The position numbers and the translations under genes were made by a program. Of a stretch of 6,618 bases of DNA, positions 1 to 5,341 are shown one piece after another (the stretch's first letter is position 1; every line of letters begins with the position of its first letter). The stretch covers positions 1 through 6,618 of the forward strand of contig DUTZ01000142.1 of assembly GCA_012841845.1 (NCBI GenBank). The letters are read 5' to 3'. This stretch comes from Actinomycetales bacterium. Its GTDB lineage: Bacteria > Actinomycetota > Actinomycetes > Mycobacteriales > Mycobacteriaceae. Under the pieces are notes generated by a model. That model ran no database searches and had not been told where the DNA came from. It saw only the letters and a list, made by a program, of their open reading frames with translations.

Positions 1-89
1 GGCAGGTGCCGCAGGACTCCCCGGCGGGCCCGCAGCAGGCGCCCGGCGGCGGCGCCGACGCGCCGCAACAGCCCCAGGGCACCGGGTGA
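1..89 (+). CDS. C-terminal end of an upstream gene (partial), Pro/Gln/Gly-rich tail
   Basis: Only the last 28 codons are visible. In the frame ending with TGA at 87-89 the translation is dominated by Pro, Gln, Gly and Ala (it includes PAGPQQAPGGG and ends QQPQGTG), with no charged or hydrophobic block, so this is probably a disordered tail. The other two forward frames are less convincing: one is strongly Arg-rich and runs on past ftsE's start, and the other stops at 101-103. In related mycobacteria, membrane proteins (a mechanosensitive-channel-like protein or a proline-rich membrane protein) lie between prfB and ftsE, and this tail could belong to such a gene. That identification is inferred from remembered gene order, not from recognisable homology. 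The stop is 38 nt before the ftsE start. Confidence 0.5.
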   Translation, partial: QVPQDSPAGPQQAPGGGADAPQQPQGTG

Positions 90-115
90 CCCACGACATG
101 TGACGCGTGGGGCGC

Positions 116-128
116 TACGCTACTGGCG
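116..128 (+). promoter_or_regulatory. Probable ftsE promoter (-10 TACGCT) driving a leaderless transcript
   Basis: TACGCT at 116-121 fits the actinobacterial TANNNT -10 consensus. Six bases separate it from the GTG at 128, so the predicted transcription start coincides with the first base of the start codon. No Shine-Dalgarno-like sequence lies in the 20 bases before 128. No convincing -35 box is visible, which is common for actinobacterial promoters. The start site is inferred. Confidence 0.55.
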
Positions 129-817
129 TGATCAGTGCTTCGAATGTGACGAAGTCGTACGCGTCTTCCCCGCGTCCGGCGCTGTCCGACGTCAGCGTCG
201 AGGTGGCCGAGGGCGAGTTCGTCTTCCTCATCGGCGCCTCCGGCTCGGGCAAGTCCACGTTCCTCCGGCTGCTGCTCCGCGAGGAGAAGGTCGATTCCGG
301 CACGCTCCGCGTCGCGGGACACGACCTCACCCGGATGAAGTCGTCCGACGTGCCGCGGCTGCGCCGCTCGCTGGGCGTGGTCTTCCAGGACTTCCGCCTG
401 CTCCCGGGCAAGACGGTCGCCGAGAACGTGGCGTTCGCGCTCCAGGTGATCGGCAAGTCGCGCAAGGAGATCGAGAAGGTCGTCCCGGAGACCCTGGACC
501 TGGTGGGGCTCGGCACGCAGGCCGGCCGGCGCCCGCACGAGCTGTCCGGCGGCGAGCAGCAGCGCGTCGCGATCGCGCGCGCCTTCGTCAACCGCCCCAA
601 ACTCCTGCTGGCCGACGAGCCCACCGGCAACCTCGACCCCGAGACCAGTGAGGGGATCATGCTCCTGCTCGACCGGATCAACCGCACCGGCACCACCGTC
701 CTCATGGCCACGCACGACCGGCACATCGTGGACCGCTCACGCCGGCGGGTGGTGGAGTTGGTCGACGGCGAGGTGGTCCGCGACGACGCCCGCGGCACCT
801 ACGGGGTGAACCGCTGA
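128..817 (+). CDS. ftsE: Cell division ATP-binding protein FtsE
   Basis: FtsE is the cytoplasmic ATPase of the FtsEX complex, which couples ATP hydrolysis at the septum to activation of peptidoglycan hydrolases outside the cell (RipC in mycobacteria). The 229-residue protein has every ABC ATPase element: Walker [10 protein letters not shown] (36-44), Q-loop Gln87 in VFQDFR, signature LSGGEQQ (139-145), Walker B LLLADEP (159-165) with catalytic Glu164, a D-loop in NLDPE and switch His196 in [12 protein letters not shown] and [13 protein letters not shown] are typical of FtsE. I chose GTG 128 because the protein then begins [11 protein letters not shown], matching the usual FtsE N-terminus, and because the -10 box fits a leaderless start there. 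An in-frame GTG at 107 would add seven residues and lie upstream of that promoter. Length is normal for the family. The stop overlaps the ftsX start by one base, so the two are translationally coupled. Confidence 0.96.
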   Translation: MISASNVTKSYASSPRPALSDVSVEVAEGEFVFLIGASGSGKSTFLRLLLREEKVDSGTLRVAGHDLTRMKSSDVPRLRRSLGVVFQDFRLLPGKTVAENVAFALQVIGKSRKEIEKVVPETLDLVGLGTQAGRRPHELSGGEQQRVAIARAFVNRPKLLLADEPTGNLDPETSEGIMLLLDRINRTGTTVLMATHDRHIVDRSRRRVVELVDGEVVRDDARGTYGVNR

Positions 818-1719
818 TGGCCGCCCGGTTCATCGCCTCCGAGGTGGGGCAGGGTCTGCGCCGGAACCTGTCCATGACGCTCGCCATGATCATCACCACC
901 GCCGTGGCCCTGGCCATGCTCGGCGGCGGGCTGCTCGTGGTGATGACCGCCTCGGCCAGCCAGGACAAGTACGACTACCTCAACGAGTTCCGCGTGTACG
1001 TGGACCGCTCGATCTCCCGGGAGGACCCCGACTGCGCGGCGGCGTGCGGCGAGATCCGCGCCCAGCTCGAGGCGACCGACGGCGTGGCCTCGCTGGAGTA
1101 CAAGAACCCGCAGGAGACGTACGAGGAGTTCACCGAGCTGTTCGCCTCGACCGACCCGGTGCTCGTCGAGTCCACCTCGCCGGACGCGCTCGGGTCGCGG
1201 TTCACGCTCACGCTCGACGACCCGACCCGGGCCGAGGCGGTGGCGGAGGACCTCGCGACCGTCGAGGGCATCGAGATCGTGCAGGGCCAGGGGGAGCTCG
1301 TCGAGCGGGTCTTCTCGGTGCTGCACGGGATCCGCAACGCGGCCTTCGCCGTCGCCGTCGTCCAACTCGTCGCCACGGTGCTGCTCATCGCCAACATGAC
1401 GCAGATCGCGGCCTTCACCCGCCGCACCGCGGTGGGGATCATGCGGCTGGTGGGCGCGAGCCGGTGGTACACCGAGCTGCCGTTCGTGCTCGAGGCCGTG
1501 ATCGCGGCCGTGGCCGGCGCGCTCCTCGCGGTGGGCGGGCTGTTCGCCGCCAAGAGCGTGTTCCTGGACCGCGTCCTCGCCGAGGCCTACCGCGCCAACC
1601 TCGTCGAGCGGATCACGGCCCAGGACATCCTCCTCATCGCGCCCGTGCTGGTGGTGGCCGGGGCCGTGGTCTCCGCGATCACCGCCTGGGTCACGCTCCG
1701 GCTCACGGTCCGGCACTGA
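817..1719 (+). CDS. ftsX: Cell division protein FtsX, permease-like subunit of FtsEX
   Basis: FtsX is the membrane partner of FtsE. It does not transport but relays FtsE's ATP-driven movement to an extracellular domain that binds a peptidoglycan hydrolase. The 300-residue protein shows the expected topology: a cytoplasmic N-terminus ([17 protein letters not shown]), TM1 at about 22-44, a large extracellular domain at about 48-170, then TM2 (about 175-198), TM3 (about 222-248) and TM4 (about 270-292). The stretch FTRRTAVGIMRLVGAS (200-215), between TM2 and TM3, is the conserved FtsX/MacB-type coupling region. The extracellular domain holds a close cysteine pair, Cys73 and Cys77, that could form a disulfide; they are the only cysteines in the protein. 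The ATG shares its A with ftsE's TGA. The assignment is secure from sequence and context. Confidence 0.95.
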   Translation: MAARFIASEVGQGLRRNLSMTLAMIITTAVALAMLGGGLLVVMTASASQDKYDYLNEFRVYVDRSISREDPDCAAACGEIRAQLEATDGVASLEYKNPQETYEEFTELFASTDPVLVESTSPDALGSRFTLTLDDPTRAEAVAEDLATVEGIEIVQGQGELVERVFSVLHGIRNAAFAVAVVQLVATVLLIANMTQIAAFTRRTAVGIMRLVGASRWYTELPFVLEAVIAAVAGALLAVGGLFAAKSVFLDRVLAEAYRANLVERITAQDILLIAPVLVVAGAVVSAITAWVTLRLTVRH

Positions 1720-1749
1720 TCCGTTTCTCCCGACGGCGGGGCTCTCCAC

Positions 1750-1762
1750 TAGAGTGGGTGGC
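1750..1762 (+). promoter_or_regulatory. Probable smpB promoter (-10 TAGAGT)
   Basis: TAGAGT at 1750-1755 fits TANNNT and predicts a transcript start near 1762, leaving a leader of about 35 nt that includes the smpB ribosome binding site. The -10 sits inside a short inverted repeat, CCACT-AG-AGTGG (1746-1757), which could be coincidental or an operator. No clear terminator follows ftsX, so smpB may also be read through from ftsEX. Confidence 0.5.
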
Positions 1763-1781
1763 CTGCCTGTCGGCCGAAACG

Positions 1782-1790
1782 AGGAGGTGA
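1782..1790 (+). promoter_or_regulatory. Strong ribosome binding site of smpB
   Basis: AGGAGGTGA at 1782-1790 is an essentially complete complement of the 16S rRNA 3' end and lies 6 nt before the GTG at 1797. It fixes the smpB start and predicts efficient initiation, in contrast to ftsE, which has no such site. Confidence 0.85.
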
Positions 1791-1796
1791 GCCGCC

Positions 1797-2303
1797 GTGG
1801 CGAAGAAGGGCAAGAAGGGCAAATCCACCCTCGGGCGCGACGGCTCGATCATCGCGAGCAACCGCAAGGCCCGGCACGAGTTCCACATCCTCGACACCTA
1901 CGAGGCCGGCATCGCGCTCGTGGGCACCGAGGTCAAGAGCATGCGCGAGGGCAAGGCCTCGCTCGTCGACGCCTTTGCCACGATCGACGACGGCGAGGTG
2001 TGGCTCCGCGGCCTGCACATCCCCGAGTACTCGCACGGGAGCTGGACCAACCACGCCCCCAAGCGCGCCCGCAAGCTGCTGCTGCACCGTCGCGAGATCG
2101 ACACGCTCATCGGCAAGGTGCGCGACGGCAACGCCACCCTCGTCCCGCTCTCCCTGTACTTCGTGGGCGGGCGCGTCAAGGTCGAGCTCGCGGTGGCGCG
2201 CGGTAAGCAGGCCCACGACAAGCGCCAGGACATCGCCCGCCGGACCGCCGAGCGCGAAGCCGTCCGCGAGCTGGGCAGGAAGATCAAGGGCATGCGCGGA
2301 TGA
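1797..2303 (+). CDS. smpB: SsrA-binding protein SmpB
   Basis: SmpB binds the tRNA-like domain of tmRNA and carries it into the empty A site of ribosomes stalled on messages without a stop codon, so that trans-translation can tag and release the nascent chain. The 168-residue protein has the family landmarks: NRKARHEF (22-29) at the start of the beta-barrel core, GTEVKS (43-48), HAPKRARKLLLH (86-97), LYFVGGRVKVELAVARGKQAHDKR (within 120-142, including the highly conserved ARGK..HDKR), and a basic helical C-terminal tail (about 143-168) that mimics an mRNA in the entry channel. The Lys-rich N-terminus is typical of actinobacterial members. The start is GTG, supported by the strong ribosome binding site. 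Its RNA partner ssrA lies about 0.9 kb downstream. The end overlaps the next gene. Confidence 0.97.
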   Translation: MAKKGKKGKSTLGRDGSIIASNRKARHEFHILDTYEAGIALVGTEVKSMREGKASLVDAFATIDDGEVWLRGLHIPEYSHGSWTNHAPKRARKLLLHRREIDTLIGKVRDGNATLVPLSLYFVGGRVKVELAVARGKQAHDKRQDIARRTAEREAVRELGRKIKGMRG

Positions 2304-3163
2304 TGCCCATCGGCCTGGCCACCACCTCGGCCCTGGCCTACGGACTCTCCGACTACCTCGGGGGCCTCGCCTCCCGGCGCTCGCGGGCGCTGCGCGTGAT
2401 CTGCGTGGCGTACCCGATCTCGATCGTGCTGGTGGGGATCGTCGCCGTGGTCGCGGGCGGGCACGTGAGCGTCGTCGGCCTGGCCTGGGGTCTGGCGTCC
2501 GGCATCGCCGGGGGCTTCGCGGTGTGGACGTTCTACGCCGCGCTCACCCTGGGGCCGATGAGCGTGATCTCGCCGGTCACCGCGGTGATCGCCGCCGCCC
2601 TGCCCCTGGGGGTGGGGCTCGCGCTGGGGGAGCGGCCCGGGGCGGGCGCCCTCACCGGGGCGCTGCTCGCGGTGGTCGCCACCGTGCTGGTCTCGCTCGA
2701 GGGCGAGGCCGAGCCCGCGCCGCGGGGCGCCGACGGGCACCGGCTGCGGCTCACCGGCCGGGTCTGGGCGCTCACCCTGGCCGCCGGGGTGACCTTCGCC
2801 CTCTTCTTTATCCTCCTCGGCATGGTCCCGGACGGGGAGGGGCTGTGGCCGGTGGCCGCCTCCCGCGTGGGTGCGACGCTGCTCATGGTGGCGGTGGCCG
2901 TGCGCCTGCGCGAGCGCGTCGGGCCGACGTGGCGACTGCTGGCGGTGGGCGCGGCGATCGCCGTGTGCGACGCGGTGGCCAACATCGCCTTCTACGCCGC
3001 CACGCAGATGGCCATGCTCTCGCTCGTGGCGGTGGTCGCCGCGCTCTACCCGGCGGTCACGGTCCTGCTCGCCTTTGTCCACGGCGGGGAGCGGCTGCGC
3101 GGGGTGCAACTCCTCGGCCTCGTCGTGGGCGCCGCCGCCGTCGTGCTCATCACCCTTCGCTGA
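2300..3163 (+). CDS. DMT-superfamily EamA-type transporter (putative metabolite exporter)
   Basis: This is a 287-residue, very hydrophobic protein with the two-fold repeat of the drug/metabolite transporter superfamily: about five helices at 1-133, a polar loop at 134-152 (GEAEPAPRGADGHRLR), and about five more at 153-287. The two halves match in pattern: LGPMSVISPVTAVIAAALPL (85-104) in the first corresponds to MLSLVAVVAALYPAVTVLLA (239-258) in the second, each ending with an ER-type motif (GERPGAG; GERLRGVQ) and a last helix, as in EamA domains. Family members export amino acids, metabolites or drugs by proton-coupled transport; the substrate cannot be told from sequence. Two tandem ATG codons (2300 and 2303) overlap smpB's TGA, so translation is likely coupled to smpB. 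The stop is 15 nt before the proposed ssrA -10, and no terminator is visible between them. Confidence 0.88.
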   Translation: MMPIGLATTSALAYGLSDYLGGLASRRSRALRVICVAYPISIVLVGIVAVVAGGHVSVVGLAWGLASGIAGGFAVWTFYAALTLGPMSVISPVTAVIAAALPLGVGLALGERPGAGALTGALLAVVATVLVSLEGEAEPAPRGADGHRLRLTGRVWALTLAAGVTFALFFILLGMVPDGEGLWPVAASRVGATLLMVAVAVRLRERVGPTWRLLAVGAAIAVCDAVANIAFYAATQMAMLSLVAVVAALYPAVTVLLAFVHGGERLRGVQLLGLVVGAAAVVLITLR

Positions 3164-3191
3164 GCGCCCCGGGCGTGCTATGCTGGGCAGT
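3156..3191 (+). promoter_or_regulatory. Probable ssrA promoter (extended -10 TGCTATGCT)
   Basis: TATGCT at 3179-3184 is preceded by TG at the extended -10 position (3176-3177). A weak -35 candidate, TTCGCT (3156-3161), lies 17 bp upstream and covers the last codons and the first base of the stop of the EamA gene. The predicted start near 3191 would give a precursor with about 29 extra 5' nucleotides, to be removed by RNase P before tmRNA matures. This is one of the best promoter matches in the window, as expected for an abundant stable RNA. Confidence 0.6.
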
Positions 3192-3219
3192 CCGTCGGCG
3201 CGAGTCGGCGGACCCTGTA

Positions 3220-3594
3220 GGGGCTGATGTGGTTTCGACTACGTGAGTTGACGCAGGGGAAGCGTGCCGGTGCAGGCCGACGACCACCGTGAGCGTCGTG
3301 GCAACCAATTAAGCGCCGATACCAATCAGCGCGACTACGCCCTCGCTGCCTGATAGCGAGCCCGTAGTCTGTCGGCCCGGGGTCGCCCTCGCCCCGGTCC
3401 CCGGCATCATCTAGAGGGATCACCGGCTCACCCGGTCACGGGGTGGGTCGGGACATCCAACAGTGACTGGGATCGTCATCGCCGAGGAGTCCGCGCCAGG
3501 GCGAGATCCGAGTAGAGGCCAGATGCGGACTGCGCACGGAGAAGCCCTGCCGACGCTGCGGAGGACCCGGGTTCAATTCCCGGCAGCTCCACCA
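3220..3594 (+). ncRNA. ssrA: Transfer-messenger RNA (tmRNA, SsrA RNA)
   Basis: tmRNA enters stalled ribosomes as an alanyl-tRNA mimic and then serves as a short message, adding a degradation tag to the unfinished protein. The 5' end GGGGCTG (3220-3226) pairs over 7 bp with CAGCTCC (3584-3590), including the third-position G-U pair recognised by alanyl-tRNA synthetase, followed by encoded ACCA (3591-3594). GGGGCTGATGTGGTTTCGAC is the classic tmRNA 5' signature. The T arm is CCGGG-TTCAATT-CCCGG. The tag reading frame lies at 3315-3353. Helix 5 around the end of the tag is visible: GACTACG (3333-3339) pairs with CGTAGTC (3363-3369), and CTCGCT (3342-3347) with AGCGAG (3355-3360). CCGGGG (3377-3382) with CCCCGG (3392-3397) begins the downstream pseudoknot region. 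The 375-nt length is normal for a one-piece tmRNA. Confidence 0.97.
3315..3353 (+). other. ssrA: tmRNA proteolysis-tag reading frame (ADTNQRDYALAA)
   Basis: The resume codon GCC at 3315 opens a 12-codon frame that reads ADTNQRDYALAA and ends TGA TAG (3351-3356), a tandem stop. A first Ala is added from the charged tmRNA itself. The C-terminal YALAA is the degron read by ClpXP and other proteases. The tag closely resembles those of mycobacteria and corynebacteria, which share the QRDYALAA ending and vary at the first few residues. The frame is confirmed by the stop lying in the apical loop of helix 5. Confidence 0.93.
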
Positions 3595-3600
3595 GATCGG

Positions 3601-3638
3601 CGCCGCACCCCCGGTTCACCAGAGCCGGGGGCGCGGTG
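3601..3638 (+). terminator. Hairpin terminator of ssrA
   Basis: CCCCCGGTTC (3608-3617) pairs with GAGCCGGGGG (3622-3631) through ten base pairs (one G-U), with an ACCA tetraloop. After one mismatch the stem extends outwards with 3601-3606 against 3633-3638. It starts 6 nt after the mature tmRNA 3' end. Only a short T run (TTT at 3641-3643) follows, as is common for terminators in high-GC actinobacteria. It lies between convergent genes; the minus-strand side has no T run. Confidence 0.75.
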
Positions 3639-3694
3639 CATTTCGCGCCGCGACTCCGGTTCCGGCGCCGGGGCGTGGGTTCTGGGGGCCGCTG

Positions 3695-5191
3695 TCAGCC
3701 CAGCGCCGCGAGGTCGCGGTGCACGACGTAGTTGCGGTGGGCGGTGGTGCCGAGCGTGTACTCGGGGTTGAGCCCGTAGGCCGCCCAGCGCGAGCGCGCC
3801 GACCAGTCCAGCGCCTCGGGTGTGCCGGTGCGGTGGAAGTTCACCATGTAGCCGCCGGTGTGGAGGCTGATGATCGTGTAGCCGCCGGGGTAGCCGGCGC
3901 AGGAGCCGAACTCCACGAAGTCGACGCCGCGGGCCGCGTCGGGCGCCGTGCGCTTGGCACGGTGCGTGTGTCCGGCGGCCATGAGGAACACGCCCGGGGC
4001 GCGGGTGAAGGCGGACTGCAGGCGGTCGGCGTCGTGCTGGGGGACGACGAACGACGGGCCGGCGGCGTTGGTGAACGCGGCCTCGCGGGTCACGGGGTGG
4101 TGGGCCAGGACCAGCGTGGGGCGGTGCGGGTCGGTGGCGAGCTCGGCCTCGATCGCCTCGTGCTGGTGGGGCTCGATCATCCCGCCGGAGGCGTCGAGGT
4201 GCGTGGAGTCGATGCCCATGATCCGGAGTCCGCCGACCCTCGTCGTCCACATCTGCTGCCGGGGCACGAGCGCCTCGCCCCACGGGTCGCGGTGGTCGGC
4301 GGTGCCGGGGAGCACGGCGTGCCGCTCGTACCCGGCGGCGGGGTCCGACGACGGGGTGTGCGGCCGGTCGTGGTTGCCGCGGGTGACGTGCCAGTCCACG
4401 CCGTGTGCGCCGTAGCCGTTCATGATCTCGACGAACCGCGCCACCTCGGCGGGGCGGGCCTCGTCGGTGGTGTCGCCGTTGACGAGCAGCCGGTCCACGC
4501 CGCGGGCCCGGATCTCGGCCAGCGCCCCGGCCAGCATGAGGTCGGGGAACGGGGGCAGGCCCTCGGCCTGGACGATCGGGGTGGGCATGCCGGCCACGAG
4601 GATGCCATGGCGCTCCTCGCCGATGTGGACGTCGTTGATCACGGCGATCCGCCCGACCGGCGCGCCCGGCGGGGGAGTGAGCGTGGTGACGCGGCCGGTC
4701 CGCTCCGGCGACCACATCTGGTGGGTGGACATGAGGCCGGGCCGGGCCGCGATCCCGCCGGAGCGGCACTCGAACGCGTACTCCGTGCCCGGGGCCAGCC
4801 CCTCGACGGTCACCAGGTGGAAGCCGCGGGGCTCGTCGTCGTGGTGGACCACCGGCAGCGGACCCGGCGCGCCCGCCGGCGCGAGGCGCACCTCGGCGTC
4901 CGTGGCCACCGTCGGCGCCACGGTGCCGTAGAAGGGGTGCGGGCCGGGGTAGGTGGCCCAGCTGAACGTGATCGAGGTGTCGGTGACGGTCACCACCTCG
5001 AGGTCGGTGACGACGAGGCCCTCGTGCAGCCCGGAGAGAAGGTGGTCGGCGGAGCCGGCCGACGATCCGCCGAACGGGCCCGAGCCCTCCGGGGTGAGGG
5101 CCCGCGCGGCGCCGGCGCCGGCGGTGAGGGTGGCGGCGGCGCCGAGGCCGCCGAGGAGGAGGGAGCGACGGGAGAGGGGACCCGGGGTCAT
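3695..5191 (-). CDS. Tat-exported calcineurin-like metallophosphoesterase
   Basis: This 498-residue protein probably acts outside the membrane as a metal-dependent phosphatase or phosphodiesterase. Its N-terminus carries a twin-arginine signal: SRRSLLLGG (7-15), a hydrophobic stretch to about residue 28, and an A-R-A site (29-31) for cleavage. Residues about 55-150 form a beta-rich domain resembling the Fn3/purple-acid-phosphatase N-terminal domain (TDTSITFSWATYPG, GLAPGTEYAFECRSGG). The catalytic domain (about 180-445) has every dinuclear-metal motif in order: D187-V-H189, G239-D-T-T-D243, GNHD (272-275), H364-H365 and GHTH (407-410). It should therefore be active. The substrate is unknown; cyclic nucleotides, phospholipids, nucleotides or phosphoproteins are all possible. 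The gene is convergent with ssrA and divergent from the DsbA-like gene. ATG 5191 is favoured because the Tat signal starts there and a -10 box sits just upstream. Confidence 0.9.
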   Translation of the reverse strand: MTPGPLSRRSLLLGGLGAAATLTAGAGAARALTPEGSGPFGGSSAGSADHLLSGLHEGLVVTDLEVVTVTDTSITFSWATYPGPHPFYGTVAPTVATDAEVRLAPAGAPGPLPVVHHDDEPRGFHLVTVEGLAPGTEYAFECRSGGIAARPGLMSTHQMWSPERTGRVTTLTPPPGAPVGRIAVINDVHIGEERHGILVAGMPTPIVQAEGLPPFPDLMLAGALAEIRARGVDRLLVNGDTTDEARPAEVARFVEIMNGYGAHGVDWHVTRGNHDRPHTPSSDPAAGYERHAVLPGTADHRDPWGEALVPRQQMWTTRVGGLRIMGIDSTHLDASGGMIEPHQHEAIEAELATDPHRPTLVLAHHPVTREAAFTNAAGPSFVVPQHDADRLQSAFTRAPGVFLMAAGHTHRAKRTAPDAARGVDFVEFGSCAGYPGGYTIISLHTGGYMVNFHRTGTPEALDWSARSRWAAYGLNPEYTLGTTAHRNYVVHRDLAALG

Positions 5192-5192
5192 G

Positions 5193-5205
5193 CCCGCAGA
5201 GTGTA
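5193..5205 (-). promoter_or_regulatory. Probable promoter of the metallophosphoesterase gene (-10 TACACT), nearly leaderless
   Basis: On the minus strand TACACT occupies 5205-5200. Six bases later the predicted start is 5193, only 2 nt before the ATG at 5191. The sequence between the -10 and the ATG (CTGCGGGC) has no purine-rich ribosome binding site, so a leaderless or near-leaderless message is expected. Inferred from motif and spacing only. Confidence 0.55.
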
Positions 5206-5211
5206 GGGATC

Positions 5212-5261
5212 TCAGGTGACGACGACGAGGCGTTCAGGTGGCGGAAGGGTCTCGTCTCAGG
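5212..5261 (+). repeat. Three TCAGG direct repeats at two-helical-turn spacing in the divergent promoter region
   Basis: TCAGG occurs at 5212-5216, 5234-5238 and 5257-5261, so start-to-start distances are 22 and 23 bp. The first two extend to TCAGGTGACG and TCAGGTGGCG; the third continues TCAGGCCGC. They lie between the minus-strand -10 (5200-5205) and the plus-strand -10 (5271-5276). The helical phasing would suit a multimeric regulator, but a five-base core is short and chance is possible. Confidence 0.35.
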
Positions 5262-5270
5262 CCGCTTCGG

Positions 5271-5283
5271 TACTCTCACCACA
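5271..5283 (+). promoter_or_regulatory. Probable promoter of the DsbA-like gene (-10 TACTCT)
   Basis: TACTCT at 5271-5276 fits TANNNT and predicts transcription from about 5283 (A). This gives a leader of about 59 nt containing a strong hairpin and the ribosome binding site. It is divergent from the phosphoesterase promoter, with the two -10 boxes about 65 bp apart. Confidence 0.5.
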
Positions 5284-5286
5284 GAC

Positions 5287-5313
5287 ACCGGCCGCCGTGC
5301 GACGGCGGCCGGT
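5287..5313 (+). repeat. Perfect 12-bp hairpin in the leader of the DsbA-like gene
   Basis: ACCGGCCGCCGT (5287-5298) is exactly complementary to ACGGCGGCCGGT (5302-5313), with a GCG loop (5299-5301). It begins about 4 nt after the predicted transcript start and ends 13 nt before the ribosome binding site. No T run follows, so it does not look like a simple terminator. It could protect the 5' end of the mRNA, act as a regulatory structure, or be a palindromic DNA-binding site. Confidence 0.7.
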
Positions 5314-5326
5314 CCGCTCCCGTAAC

Positions 5327-5332
5327 GAAAGG
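5327..5332 (+). promoter_or_regulatory. Ribosome binding site of the DsbA-like gene
   Basis: GAAAGG at 5327-5332, 9 nt before the GTG at 5342, is a moderate Shine-Dalgarno match. It supports GTG 5342 as the start over the in-frame GTG at 5216, which would place the promoter, hairpin and this site inside the coding region. Confidence 0.65.
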
Positions 5333-5341
5333 CCCCCGCAC

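Noticed and set aside
1898..3109. Long open frame on the minus strand (about 400 codons)
   Set aside because: It lies antisense to smpB and the EamA gene. Its translation is low-complexity His/Arg/Gly/Pro-rich, the usual artefact of high-GC coding DNA, while the plus-strand proteins are recognisable families.
1975..3246. Long plus-strand frame overlapping smpB, the EamA gene and the start of ssrA
   Set aside because: It is out of frame with two recognisable genes, runs into tmRNA, and is dominated by Arg/Ala/Gly without domain patterns.
3463..3771. Short open frame across the 3' half of ssrA
   Set aside because: It covers the tRNA-like domain and terminator of tmRNA and has no ribosome binding site or coherent protein pattern.
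3573..5288. 571-codon minus-strand frame, and a 495-codon plus-strand frame at 3719-5206
   Set aside because: Both are shadows of the metallophosphoesterase, which alone shows a signal peptide and all catalytic motifs in order.
5216..5341. 42-codon N-terminal extension of the DsbA-like protein from GTG 5216
   Set aside because: It would place the -10 box, the perfect hairpin and the ribosome binding site inside coding sequence. The protein from GTG 5342 has a standard short cytoplasmic start and transmembrane anchor.
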